From Symbiopectobacterium purcellii_A (GTDB taxonomy: Bacteria > Pseudomonadota > Gammaproteobacteria > Enterobacterales > Enterobacteriaceae): DNA of 64,000 nt. The notes below the pieces were generated by a model that was given only the letters and a program-made list of their open reading frames with translations, was not told where the DNA came from and ran no database searches. The stretch covers positions 1,488,001 through 1,552,000 of the forward strand of contig NZ_CP189882.1 in NCBI RefSeq assembly GCF_052050035.1, in the 5' to 3' direction. The position numbers and the translations under genes are program-made. Below, piece by piece: positions 38,998 through 48,793 of this stretch; position 1 is the stretch's first letter, and each line of letters opens with the position of its first letter.

Positions 38998-40500
38998 TTA
39001 AATCAGTTTCAGCGCCAACCAATACAGCACGCCAGACATCACCAGAGAAACCGGCAGCGTAAACACCCATGCCAACAGGATGTTCTTAACCGTTTTACCC
39101 TGTACGCCGCCGCCATCCACGATCATGGTGCCCGCAACCGCAGAGGAGAGCACATGGGTGGTGGACACCGGCATACCGGTATAGCTCGCCACACCAATTG
39201 ACAGCGCAGCCGTCACCTGTGCAGACACCCCTTGTGCGTAGGTCATGCCACGTTTACCGATCTTCTCGCCGATAGTTACCGCGACGCGACGCCAGCCCAC
39301 CATGGTGCCCAATGAGAGCGCCAATGCGACGGCAACGATAATCCATAACGGCGCGTACTCAACGGTTTTCAACATATCCTGACGCAGGTTGTTCAGAAAA
39401 CGGCGATCTTCCGACGTGGTTTCCGGCAATTTTGCCACCTTGTCCATGGTATCCGCGATGCACATCAGTAAGCGACGCACGCGACCGCGATCCTCGGCAT
39501 TCAACTGATCATAACTCTTCAGGTTATTCAGCAGGCCCAGTGAACGTTCGATGGCGATCATTACGCGCGAACTGTCGCAGTGGAACTCTTTAACGCCATT
39601 ATCAGGCAACACCGTTTCTGTCGCCGCTACCGGCGTAGAGAGGTCGATAACATGTTTGAGCGCATCGCCGTGCTGCTGGTAGAACTCCTGCAAATTGACA
39701 ACTGCATCACGCGTGCGGCTGATCTCATAGCCGGAAGCGCTCATGTTGACAACAAAGCCAGCCGGTCCAACGCCAATCAGCACCAGCATGATCAGGCCGA
39801 TACCTTTCTGACCATCGTTAGCGCCGTGGGAGAAGCTGACGCCAATAGCAGAGATAATCAGCGCGGTACGCGTCCAGAACGGCGGCTTACGTTTGCCATC
39901 CAGCTTTTCACGATCGGCTGGCGTTAAGTGAACGCGTTTACGTTTCTTGTTGCTATTCCAAAAGCGCAACAGCACAAACAACACCAAGCCCGCGACCACC
40001 ATCCCCACAATCGGAGAAAGAATCAGTGACAGGAAAATACTGATCATTTTGGGAACGTTGAGCGCATCCACGACAGAGGTGTCGGTGAGCAGGGCGTTGG
40101 TTAAACCAATCCCGATGATAGAACCAATCAAGGTGTGGGAACTGGAGGCTGGCAAACCAAAGTACCAGGTGCCCAGGTTCCAGATAATCGCCGCCAGCAG
40201 CATGGAGAACACCATGGCCAGGCCGTGCGCAGAACTGACGTTAAGCAGCAAATCAGTAGGCAGCAAATGCACGATGGCATAAGCCACGCTCAACCCACCT
40301 AGCATCACGCCGAAAAAGTTAAACAGTCCGGCCATGACAACCGCATATTCCGCCCGCATCGCGCGCGTATATATAACGGTGGCAACAGCATTCGCCGTAT
40401 CGTGAAAGCCGTTGATGGCTTCATAGAACAGAACAAATACCAGTGCCAAAATCAGCATCAGACCGGTATGAAAATCAACCCCGGTAAATAAATGTAGCAT
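38998..40500 (-). CDS. pitA: PitA, low-affinity inorganic phosphate transporter
   Basis: 500 aa proton-coupled metal-phosphate symporter of the PiT family. Two family repeats: NGFHDTANAVATVIYT near the N-terminus and SHGANDGQKGIGLIML / YTGMPVSTTHVLSSAVAGT in the second half, with about ten helices and a central hydrophilic loop. MLHLFTGVDFHTG is chosen as start; an in-frame ATG eight codons upstream adds residues not usual in the family. With Ugp broken, phosphate uptake depends more on this system. Intact. Confidence 0.95.
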   Translation of the reverse strand: MLHLFTGVDFHTGLMLILALVFVLFYEAINGFHDTANAVATVIYTRAMRAEYAVVMAGLFNFFGVMLGGLSVAYAIVHLLPTDLLLNVSSAHGLAMVFSMLLAAIIWNLGTWYFGLPASSSHTLIGSIIGIGLTNALLTDTSVVDALNVPKMISIFLSLILSPIVGMVVAGLVLFVLLRFWNSNKKRKRVHLTPADREKLDGKRKPPFWTRTALIISAIGVSFSHGANDGQKGIGLIMLVLIGVGPAGFVVNMSASGYEISRTRDAVVNLQEFYQQHGDALKHVIDLSTPVAATETVLPDNGVKEFHCDSSRVMIAIERSLGLLNNLKSYDQLNAEDRGRVRRLLMCIADTMDKVAKLPETTSEDRRFLNNLRQDMLKTVEYAPLWIIVAVALALSLGTMVGWRRVAVTIGEKIGKRGMTYAQGVSAQVTAALSIGVASYTGMPVSTTHVLSSAVAGTMIVDGGGVQGKTVKNILLAWVFTLPVSLVMSGVLYWLALKLI

Positions 40501-40771
40501 AAGCGTTAGGCCATTTGTGGTCATGAACGCGGCGCATTATCTGCGACAAGCCTAAACGGGAAAAGGAAAATATGACTTTTTTTGACGAAAAGATGACCAA
40601 TTCGGCTATTGATCGGATTTATCTTAATAAAATTTAAAAAATACATATTCTTGTATAAATATACATTTTGTTACACTGGCATCCCTTCGTGCCTGACACT
40701 ACAATCAGCCGCCCGTAGGTTATCGGGAAAAATGCTTATTTTTTATATCACCATTGGTAGGAGAACGCACT

Positions 40772-40808
40772 GTGGAATCGTTTGATGTTGTCATTGTGGG
40801 TGCAGGGG
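40772..40808 (+). pseudogene. yhiN: yhiN stub: FAD-dependent oxidoreductase, first codons only
   Basis: GTG start after TAGGAGAA; the product ESFDVVIVGAGG is the dinucleotide-binding start of YhiN, which lies divergent from pitA in enterics. Cut after 12 codons by IS30 copy III. The rest of the gene is absent. Confidence 0.7.
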
Positions 40809-41911
40809 GCCCCATTCCCAGTCGAAACGCAACAAAACGGTAGGGCATTATGCCGCCTGTAAGTGCGTTAAAAATACCTCATTTGGAGAACGATAACCCA
40901 GCGATTTTCTGCCTCGCGTATTGAGCAGGTGTTCGAGTGCTGCAACCTTGCGATGGGTGACATAATTGAAGTCCGTTCCCTTCGGGTAAAAACGCCGTAT
41001 CAGCCCGTTGGTATGCTCATTCAACCCGCGTTCCCAGGAATGATATGGCCGGGCAAAGTAGACCGGTGCCCCCGTGACTTTTGTAATTTCCCCGTGCTGG
41101 GAAAATTCAGAACCGTTGTCAGCAGTCAGGGTTTTAAACTCGCAGAAGGTATTGGCAACGATGTCCCTGAAGGCCGCTACCACTGTCTCTGCTCGCTTGT
41201 TGGGCAGTTTGCGAATGATGACCAGCTTGACGGCTTTATCGACCACCGTCAGCAGGAATGATTTCTGATCTTTGCCAAAGATGGTGTCAATCTCGAAATG
41301 CCCGGGTTCCTGCTTGAGGTCAGCAACGGCCGGCCGCTGCTCAATGCCAACACGGTTGGGAATAGGACCGCGTTTGTTCTCATCGGTCTGATAGTTATAC
41401 CGTTTACCCCGATGAGGGAGCTGCTGATACAGCTCACCGCAGGCCCGGCGCTCCTGCTGGATATAGCGATAGAGCGAGTTCTTGCTGACGGACAGGCCAA
41501 ATTCCAGGACCAGGCGCCCACTGATGACCTCAGGTGAGGTGTGGGTAGACAGCGCCGTTCTGATAAAGTCCTGAATGTGCGGTTCAAGCTGGTTAATCAC
41601 GCTGTCCGGCCGTGTTTTCTGCCGCCGCCCTCTGGCCAACGTTTCGGCCCTTCTGCAGGAATAGACCCCGTTGAAAGCGGCGTCGGTATTGCGTCTGAGT
41701 TCCCTGCTGATGGTAGAACGAGGAAGCTCCAGTTCCCGGGCGATGGTGGCCTGGTTAACCCCATCATCACGCCGTTTTTCGATGTAGAACCGCTCTTTGT
41801 GAGTCAGATGTTTTCCCTGCATGCAACGGGATCTCCAGTAGGGCCAGAACGGTGATTTTATCCGGGTCTGGCCAGTGGGTCACTTTGTTGCATTTCGACT
41901 GGGAATGGGGC
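40809..41911 (-). mobile_element. IS30-family element, copy III
   Basis: 1103 bp with both ends. Left flank is yhiN, right flank an unrelated flavoprotein gene, and no duplication is present, so it marks a deletion or inversion joint. Confidence 0.93.
40848..41822 (-). CDS. IS30-family transposase, intact (copy III)
   Basis: 324 aa, differing from copy I by a few residues (RRDDG, RRACGELY). All three acidic residues present. Confidence 0.95.
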   Translation of the reverse strand: MQGKHLTHKERFYIEKRRDDGVNQATIARELELPRSTISRELRRNTDAAFNGVYSCRRAETLARGRRQKTRPDSVINQLEPHIQDFIRTALSTHTSPEVISGRLVLEFGLSVSKNSLYRYIQQERRACGELYQQLPHRGKRYNYQTDENKRGPIPNRVGIEQRPAVADLKQEPGHFEIDTIFGKDQKSFLLTVVDKAVKLVIIRKLPNKRAETVVAAFRDIVANTFCEFKTLTADNGSEFSQHGEITKVTGAPVYFARPYHSWERGLNEHTNGLIRRFYPKGTDFNYVTHRKVAALEHLLNTRGRKSLGYRSPNEVFLTHLQAA

Positions 41912-42452
41912 CTCGTCATACAACACAAACATTGTTCCCCCCTGGTTTTCCAAGGCATTACCAGCAAAGGGCCTCTGTTCGATATTGGCTTCGTTGGTGA
42001 ATCGTTCGTCCTTGGTGTTTAGCCACAAGTGGGGCTGTTTGGCAGAAGCCGCGTAATGGTTGGTGGTGGACTCTTTTGATGGCCCCGGACGATAGGACAT
42101 ATTGATAAATTCACGGCCATCTTTTGCTGCGCCGGCTGCCCAGGCCATTTTAATACCGTCACCCACTTTCCCCGGAATACCAACCACTTCCACATCGGGA
42201 AAGCGCGTATACTCCGTTAGCATCTCTTTATTGCTGCCGAAACCACCGGTGGCAATAACCACGGTTTTGGCATTGATACGAATGGCTTCGCCGGCAGAGC
42301 TTTCGGCCATGAGTCCTACGACTTTTCCTTTTTCATCGGTAATGAGCTGTTTGCCTGCTGTTTTCACCAGCAGTTTCCCTCCCTTGTCGGCAAAATGCTG
42401 TTGCAGAACATCAATCACTGCGCGCCCACGGCCCTGATAAATATGCCAGGTA

Positions 42453-42544
42453 TAGCCAACCGACTTAAAAATGATTACAGCCGATGCCCTGATATATGGC
42501 AAAGAAGCATAGCTGGCTGTTATCAAAATAATGTCGCTTAGCTA
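42453..42544 (-). mobile_element. 92-bp MITE (IS630-type ends), in flavoprotein gene
   Basis: TA at 42451-42452 and 42545-42546; removal gives GGYYTWHIYQG. Carries a few substitutions (CAGCCGATG, GATATATGG) absent from other copies. Confidence 0.95.
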
Positions 42545-42640
42545 TATAATAGCCACCGGGATAATTCGAGGTCAGTTTCTCAAAGGCTTTGTTGAATAAA
42601 TCAGAATTAGCCGACAGGATGACTCCCTCTGCTACACCTG

Positions 42641-43762
42641 TTATCCTATCCTGACGCTGTGTGGCATACCCAACAACGTCATACGGTTCAGCGCTTTGAC
42701 CATCGCTATGGCTTCACCTACTTGAGCCTCATAGTCACGCAGGCTCAGATGGCCACCCAGCAAAGTTTTTATGCGGAACATCGCTGTTTCTGCCACTGAA
42801 CGCCGGTGATAACCCACTTTCTTTTTCCACATATCATTACTCCCGCTCAGACGCTGATTCGCCACCGCATGGTTACGTTCATGGTACTTGTCCGGCCAGT
42901 ATTTGGCTCCGCTTCGCGGCGGGATAAGGGGCCTGATTTTCTTTCTTAGCAACGCATCGTGGCAGTAACGGGCGTCATAAGCACCGTCTGCTGACACTTC
43001 CCTGATTTTTCGGTGGGTTTGGTTAATCAGGCCCGGCAGTGCCTGCGCATCTGTCGTTCCGCTGAGCGATAAGTCGGCACAGATAATCGGCTTTGTTGAA
43101 TAATTTAACCGTTTGATTTACATCTTCTTTAGTTAGAATGCATTTACAGAGAATGTATTTTGTTAGAACGACAAATCAAATAGTTAGCACAATAAAAAGC
43201 ATTCCGAGAGGAAAAATTAGTCGTTGAAATTTTATAATGCTTATATAAATCAGTATCTTAAATTATTCAACAAAGCCCAGATAATCTCATGCGTCGCACT
43301 GTCTGCTGCCAGATGAAGCTTGCGCCACACTCTTCGTCTGTCAGCCCCATGCTGCCTGACTTTCCATTCACCTTCGCCAAAGACCTTCAGACCGGTACTG
43401 TCGATGACCAGATGCGATATTTCACCACGCGTTGGCGTTTTTATGCTGATACTGACGGTTTTTGCCCGCCGACTGACCAGAGAGTAGTCCGGGCAGCGCA
43501 GTGGCAGGCTCATCAGTGTAAAAACCGAGTCGACAAAGCCCTGTAATGCCCGGAGCGACAGGTTAAACACGCGCTTTATCATCAAAACCGTGGTAACAGC
43601 CATATCGGTGTAGTAAAGCGGCCGACCACGACCTTCAGGCGAAGAACTGTCAGTCCATGCAGCGATGGCCGACTCATCAAGCCAGACCGTCAGGGAGCCG
43701 CGTTGTCTGAGTGCTTTGTTGTAGGTGGGCCAGTTGGTGATTTTAAACTTTTGCTTTGCCAT
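42641..43762 (-). pseudogene. IS903-like transposase interrupted by MITE
   Basis: Same 307-residue enzyme as copy 1 with small changes (FVDSVF, YEAQVGEAIAM), split after THEIIWA... by the MITE at 43089. Excision of 198 bp (MITE plus one duplication) would restore it. Confidence 0.92.
43089..43277 (+). mobile_element. 189-bp MITE (IS903-type ends), inside IS903 copy 2
   Basis: 9-bp duplication CAGATAATC (43080-43088, 43278-43286). A putative parasite of IS903 inserted in its own mobiliser. Confidence 0.96.
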
Positions 43763-43898
43763 GGGGAGCTGCTATCGGGAGCGATGATAGTGCTTTGATC
43801 CGGCGATCCCCTGAAAGTTCGATTTATTCAACAAAGCCTTTCTCAAAATGAGGCTTTGTTGAATAATTTAACCGTTTGATTTACATCTTCTTTAGTTA

Positions 43899-44778
43899 TA
43901 GCTAAACGACTTAATTTTGATTACATTATTTAAATGAGCTATTCAATTGATTTTAGACGTAAAGTGATATCTACACGGAAAAACGAAGGGTTGAGTATCC
44001 GAGAAACAGCGAAGCAATTTCGGATTGGCCCTGCCTCTGTATCGCGTTGGATTAATCAAATAGAGTCAAAAGCATCGACCACGCGTCAGCGAAAGATCGA
44101 TAAATCCGAGTTGATAAAAGATGTTGAACAATATCCAGATGCTTACCAAAAAGAACGTGCAGAGCGTTTTGGCGTTTGTCAGAAGGCCATTTGGCAAGCG
44201 CTTAAAAAGCTGGGATTGACCTATAAAAAAAACTCTACGTCATCCGAAAGCCGACGAAAACGCCCGGCAGGGATTTCAACAAAAAAAACAACAGTATGAA
44301 AAAGAAGGTAAACCTATTGTTTTTATTGATGAAAGTGGTTTTTCACACGATGCCCCACGGACTCACGGCTATTCCCCAAAAGGTCAACGGTGTTTTGGCC
44401 TGAAGAACTGGGGAGCTAGGGGAAGAACAAATGTTATCGGCGCTTTATTAGGCACAACGCTGTTTGCTATCGGATTATTTGATATCAATATTAACAGCGA
44501 TGTTTTCTATGCCTGGGTCACACAAGTCCTTATCCCAGTACTCCCTAAAAACAGTGTAATCATGATGGACAATGCCACTTTTCACAAAAAACATAATATT
44601 CAACAAGTCATCATCGATGCAGGGTATATGGTGGAGTATTTGCCTACATATTCGCCAGATCTTAACCCAATTGAGCATAAATGGGCACAAGCAAAAAGCA
44701 AAAAAAGAGAGATGGGTTGCGATACAGAGAGTTTGTTCTCAGTCCATATGGTGTAATCAAAATTAAGTCGCTTGGCTA
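43899..44778 (+). mobile_element. IS630-family element, copy 5
   Basis: 880 bp; TA at 43897-43898 and 44779-44780. Only copy in this orientation; both ends and both frames intact. Confidence 0.95.
43934..44756 (+). CDS. IS630 transposase, two frames joined at an A8 tract (copy 5)
   Basis: HTH frame 43934-44299 (RETAKQFRIGPASVSRWINQIE) and catalytic frame to 44756 (IVFIDESGFSHD, SVIMMDNATFHKK, DLNPIEHKWAQAK). They meet at A8 (44225-44232): A7 would give a single reading frame ...LTYKKTLRHPKADEN. All copies but one keep A8, which argues for programmed slippage rather than decay. Confidence 0.88.
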
Positions 44779-45167
44779 TAGAATGCATTTACAGAGAATG
44801 TATTTTGTTAGAACGACAAATCAAATAGTTAGCACAATAAAAAGCATTCCGAGAGGAAAAATTAGTCGTTGAAATTTTATAATGCTTATATAAATCAGTA
44901 TGTTAAGTTATTCAACAAAGCCTCAAAATGAACGCCGAGCGCTTGTAGCCAATCGATGGTATCCGCTGATTTATTAATATAATTGCGTACCAGCTTGGCA
45001 TTAGGTCGCCAGTGGCTGTAATCCATCACTAACTTAAAGGCATGATCGCGAGTAAATACATGGTTATTTTCCCGCGGTATTTTACTTTCTACCGCAAATA
45101 TCCCTTCCGAAAATTGTCCGGTTCCCCCGGTCTGCGGAAGTTTCTCCAGATTAATGACCTTCAGCCC

Positions 45168-45356
45168 GGCTTTGTTGAATAATTTAAGATACTGATTTAT
45201 ATAAGCATTATAAAATTTCAACGACTAATTTTTCCTCTCGGAATGCTTTTTATTGTGCTAACTATTTGATTTGTCGTTCTAACAAAATACATTCTCTGTA
45301 AATGCATTCTAACTAAAGAAGATGTAAATCAAACGGTTAAATTATTCAACAAAGCC
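45168..45356 (-). mobile_element. 189-bp MITE (IS903-type ends), in flavoprotein gene
   Basis: 9-bp duplication CTTCAGCCC (45159-45167, 45357-45365). Its read-out frame continues in frame into the flavoprotein as ...YLKLFNKAGLKVINLEKL. Confidence 0.96.
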
Positions 45357-45507
45357 CTTCAGCCCCTGTTCGGTTAATGCATAGGCTGCCGCAGACCCTG
45401 ATGCCCCGCCCCCCCACCACCACATCCGTGTCCATGACTTGTTCCGCATGGGCGGTCATCCCAAAACACGAAAGAATAGCGGCAGTTAATATTGATTTTA
45501 CGCTCAT

Positions 45508-45936
45508 TTCGCTCCCCTCAATACTCTATATTATTATGTTGAAACCGATGTAATTTACACAAAGCTTAACGGGTTATATATCAAGAGAAATCGTCACTTA
45601 CGTATACCGTGATACATTATCGCGAATATTTTAAATACTGTTAATAATCTCTCATTTTGGTCGATAATATTTATTCACCCTACAACCACAAATAAACAAC
45701 AATGCGTAATATAACGCTAACAAAGAAAAGATATTGTATCTTCTCTCATCAGCACATTTATTCTCAAGGTGAATACCGCTTACTGACAGAAGGGGTCAAC
45801 AAGGGTGTGCCAGCACGAGCCTTTTGACAATCACGCCCAAATCCCGCTTTAATGAGACAAGCGCCCGTTGTCAGAGCCTCCCTTCTTGCTCTGATAACGC
45901 TCTCTTTTGAAAACGGAACACTTCAATAGCGGAACT
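45508..45936. promoter_or_regulatory. AT-rich divergent control region, flavoprotein / yiiQ
   Basis: 429 bp without a gene. Contains AAGATATTGTATCTT (about 45729-45743) and GTTATATATCAAG, palindromic or AT-rich stretches suited to regulator binding. No specific site named. Confidence 0.4.
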
Positions 45937-46530
45937 ATGAATATACGGCTCGTTGCCCCAGCGTTACTCCTGCTCTTACTGACGTCTGGACCGGAGGTTC
46001 ACGCGCAACCCCTTGTGCCGTCAAAAGACGCCATGGTGGCACCGTACCTGCTGCCCGACGCGCCCACGTTCGACCAGACTATCCCACAATTTCGCACGCG
46101 CTATAACCTCAGCAACCCCTCATTACCGATCGTGGAATTCCGCGCGGTGGATACCGGCGAGCCCGCCGGACCGCTGACGCGGGCTGCGAGCAGAATCAAT
46201 GCCCAACTCTACGCGTCAACGGCCCTGGAGCGAGGCACTGGCAAAATAAAAACCATGCAGCTGACCTACCACCCTCAGGTGGGCGATCCTGAAACCGGTG
46301 CGCGCCGCGCGCAGTCTATCCAGTATATGGCCGCGCTGCTGCGCCACTTTATTCCTTCGCTCTCCGAAGAACAAAGCAGCAAGAAGATCACGGAATTGCT
46401 GGATATCGGCAAACGTCAGGGCTTTTACCAACAAACGGAAGGCGCATTGCGATATGTAGTGGCAGATAATGGGGAAAACGGGATAACATTCGCTGTTGAA
46501 CCGATTAAGCTAACGTTATCTGAACCGTGA
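45937..46530 (+). CDS. yiiQ: YiiQ, DUF1454 periplasmic protein
   Basis: 197 aa: signal peptide MNIRLVAPALLLLLLTSGPEVHA then a DUF1454 domain (PDAPTFDQTIPQFRTRYN, EFRAVDTGEPAGPLTRAASRINAQLY, KTMQLTYHPQVGDPE). Function unknown; the gene sits immediately before tpiA in enterics, as here. ATG at 45937 gives a good signal peptide; a TTG ten codons upstream does not. Intact. Confidence 0.9.
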   Translation: MNIRLVAPALLLLLLTSGPEVHAQPLVPSKDAMVAPYLLPDAPTFDQTIPQFRTRYNLSNPSLPIVEFRAVDTGEPAGPLTRAASRINAQLYASTALERGTGKIKTMQLTYHPQVGDPETGARRAQSIQYMAALLRHFIPSLSEEQSSKKITELLDIGKRQGFYQQTEGALRYVVADNGENGITFAVEPIKLTLSEP

Positions 46531-46633
46531 TCGCGCTGGCATTGAGTGATGAAAATCCGAGTTTCTCGCGGCTTTGGTCTCTATACTGTCTGAAAAATAA
46601 AATTACTTGCTATCCCTATTCGGAGGAAAAAAG

Positions 46634-47401
46634 ATGCGTCATCCATTAGTAATGGGTAACTGGAAGCTGAACGGCAGCACGCACATGGTTATCGAGCTGA
46701 TCGCCGGTTTGCGTAAAGAACTCAGCACAGTGACTGGCTGCAACGTCGCCATCGCGCCGCCCGAGCTGTATCTGGATCAGGCAAATCATCAATTGGCCGG
46801 TGGTCGCATTGCCCTCGGCGCACAGAACGTCGATGTTAACCTGTCCGGCGCCTACACGGGCGAAACCTCTGCCACCATGTTGAAAGACATCGGTGCAAAA
46901 TACATCATCATCGGCCACTCCGAACGCCGCACCTACCACAAAGAAAGCGATGCATTCATTGCGAAAAAATTTGGCGTGTTGAAAGAAGCCGGATTGATCC
47001 CCGTGCTGTGCATCGGTGAAACCGAAGCCGAAAACGAAGCCGGTGAAACTGAAGCGGTTGTCTCCCGTCAGTTGGATGCGGTATTGAGCACATTGGGTGC
47101 CACCGCTTTTAACGGTGCGGTTATCGCCTACGAACCCGTATGGGCGATTGGCACCGGCAAATCAGCAACACCTGCTCAGGCACAAGCGGTGCATAAGTTT
47201 ATCCGTGACCATATCGCCAAGCAGGACAAAGCAGTCGCCGACCAGGTCATCATTCAGTACGGCGGCTCGGTCAACGCGGCCAACGCGGCTGAACTCTTTA
47301 CGCAGCCGGACATCGACGGCGCACTGGTAGGTGGCGCGTCGCTGAAAGCAGATGCTTTTGCCGTGATCGTAAAAGCCGCCGCAGAAGCCAAGCGCGCGTA
47401 A
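46634..47401 (+). CDS. tpiA: TpiA, triosephosphate isomerase
   Basis: 255 aa glycolytic enzyme interconverting dihydroxyacetone phosphate and glyceraldehyde-3-phosphate. Catalytic Asn/Lys in VMGNWKLNGS, His in IIGHSERR, Glu in VIAYEPVWAIGTGKSATPAQA, phosphate-binding YGGSV and GALVGGASLKAD. ATG after GGAGGAAAAAAG. Intact. Confidence 0.98.
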   Translation: MRHPLVMGNWKLNGSTHMVIELIAGLRKELSTVTGCNVAIAPPELYLDQANHQLAGGRIALGAQNVDVNLSGAYTGETSATMLKDIGAKYIIIGHSERRTYHKESDAFIAKKFGVLKEAGLIPVLCIGETEAENEAGETEAVVSRQLDAVLSTLGATAFNGAVIAYEPVWAIGTGKSATPAQAQAVHKFIRDHIAKQDKAVADQVIIQYGGSVNAANAAELFTQPDIDGALVGGASLKADAFAVIVKAAAEAKRA

Positions 47402-47515
47402 TACGGTAATACTGCAACAGCGTGTCTGTTTTACAGATGCGCTGTTTTACCCTCTCGTTCCCGCCCCTCGCTGTACTCCTTTTCTGAAACTCTTATGCCG
47501 CCTCACACCAGGCAC

Positions 47516-48571
47516 GGCTTTGTTGAATAAATCAGAATTAGCCGACAGGATGACTCCCTCTGCTACACCTGTTATCCTATCCTGACGCTGTGTGGCATAC
47601 CCAACAACGTCATACGGTTCAGCGCTTTGACCATCGCTATGGCTTCACCTACTTGAGCCTCATAGTCACGCAGGCTCAGATGGCCACCCAGCAAAGTTTT
47701 TATGCGGAACATCGCTGTTTCTGCCACTGAACGCCGGTGATAACCCACTTTCTTTTTCCACATATCATTACTCCCGCTCAGACGCTGATTCGCCACCGCA
47801 TGGTTACGTTCATGGTACTTGTCCGGCCAGTATTTGGCTCCGCTTCGCGGCGGGATAAGGGGCCTGATTTTCTTTCTTAGCAACGCATCGTGGCAGTAAC
47901 GGGCGTCATAAGCACCGTCTGCTGACACTTCCCTGATTTTTCGGTGGGTTTGGTTAATCAGGCCCGGCAGTGCCTGCGCATCTGTCGTTCCGCTGAGCGA
48001 TAAGTCGGCACAGATAATCTCATGCGTCGCACTGTCTGCTGCCAGATGAAGCTTGCGCCACACTCTTCGTCTGTCAGCCCCATGCTGCCTGACTTTCCAT
48101 TCACCTTCGCCAAAGACCTTCAGACCGGTACTGTCGATGACCAGATGCGATATTTCACCACGCGTTGGCGTTTTTATGCTGATACTGACGGTTTTTGCCC
48201 GCCGACTGACCAGAGAGTAGTCCGGGCAGCGCAGTGGCAGGCTCATCAGTGTAAAAACCGAGTCGACAAAGCCCTGTAATGCCCGGAGCGACAGGTTAAA
48301 CACGCGCTTTATCATCAAAACCGTGGTAACAGCCATATCGGTGTAGTAAAGCGGCCGACCACGACCTTCAGGCGAAGAACTGTCAGTCCATGCAGCGATG
48401 GCCGACTCATCAAGCCAGACCGTCAGGGAGCCGCGTTGTCTGAGTGCTTTGTTGTAGGTGGGCCAGTTGGTGATTTTAAACTTTTGCTTTGCCATGGGGA
48501 GCTGCTATCGGGAGCGATGATAGTGCTTTGATCCGGCGATCCCCTGAAAGTTCGATTTATTCAACAAAGCC
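47516..48571 (-). mobile_element. IS903-like element, copy 3
   Basis: 1056 bp with both ends. Flanks ACCAGGCAC and GATGGATAC do not match, unlike copies 1 and 2, so this copy sits at a rearrangement joint downstream of tpiA. Confidence 0.95.
47572..48495 (-). CDS. IS903-like transposase, intact (copy 3)
   Basis: 307 aa, identical in visible features to the restored copy 2 (FVDSVF, SADGAYDARYC, YEAQVGEAIAM), suggesting that copies 2 and 3 are close sisters and copy 1 is older. Confidence 0.95.
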   Translation of the reverse strand: MAKQKFKITNWPTYNKALRQRGSLTVWLDESAIAAWTDSSSPEGRGRPLYYTDMAVTTVLMIKRVFNLSLRALQGFVDSVFTLMSLPLRCPDYSLVSRRAKTVSISIKTPTRGEISHLVIDSTGLKVFGEGEWKVRQHGADRRRVWRKLHLAADSATHEIICADLSLSGTTDAQALPGLINQTHRKIREVSADGAYDARYCHDALLRKKIRPLIPPRSGAKYWPDKYHERNHAVANQRLSGSNDMWKKKVGYHRRSVAETAMFRIKTLLGGHLSLRDYEAQVGEAIAMVKALNRMTLLGMPHSVRIG

Positions 48572-48793
48572 GATGGATACTATAGCTCAAGCAATTAAGG
48601 GACACAGCCTAACTCTCATGCTTCATACGACTTTGTTAAATAAATCAAACTATTAGGAGATTGGCGCATCTGATCGCTATATCCTTTTCAATATAGCTAT
48701 GACCACTAATAAATAGACGTTTCTTTAAGGGGCTGTCCATAGCATTTTCTAATATAATCAATGTATAGCGCCATGCATTAAAAATAATTTTGA

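Larger units (their letters stand above)
42585..43838 (-). mobile_element. IS903-like element, copy 2, containing a 189-bp MITE
   Basis: 9-bp duplication TTTCTCAAA (42576-42584, 43839-43847). Confidence 0.96.
43852..44922 (+). mobile_element. 189-bp MITE split by IS630 copy 5
   Basis: 9-bp duplication TCAAAATGA (43843-43851, 44923-44931). Without IS630 (880 bp plus TA) it is exactly 189 bp. Confidence 0.95.
41912..45507 (-). pseudogene. Secreted fumarate-reductase-like flavoprotein, multiply interrupted
   Basis: FAD-dependent reductase of the flavocytochrome c/FrdA type. Start ATG at 45507 with signal peptide MSVKSILTAAILSCFGMTAHA, then the FAD motif, broken by a one-base shift in a G7 run near 45407-45415 (in the other frame GASGSAAAYALTEQG). 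Continuing: LEKLPQTGGTGQFSEGIFAV, FEKLTSNYPGGYY, TWHIYQGRGRAVIDVL, VVIATGGFGSNKEML, ANIEQRPFAGNAL. Interrupted by a 189-bp MITE, a second one holding IS630, an IS903 holding another MITE, a 92-bp MITE, and cut by IS30. Removing these restores continuous coding. Substrate unknown; the catalytic Arg/His C-terminal part is missing. Confidence 0.82.

Noticed and set aside
45168..45356. Promoter inside the 189-bp MITE
   Set aside because: TTTACA and TAGAAT-like boxes occur but with wrong spacing; not supportable from sequence alone.
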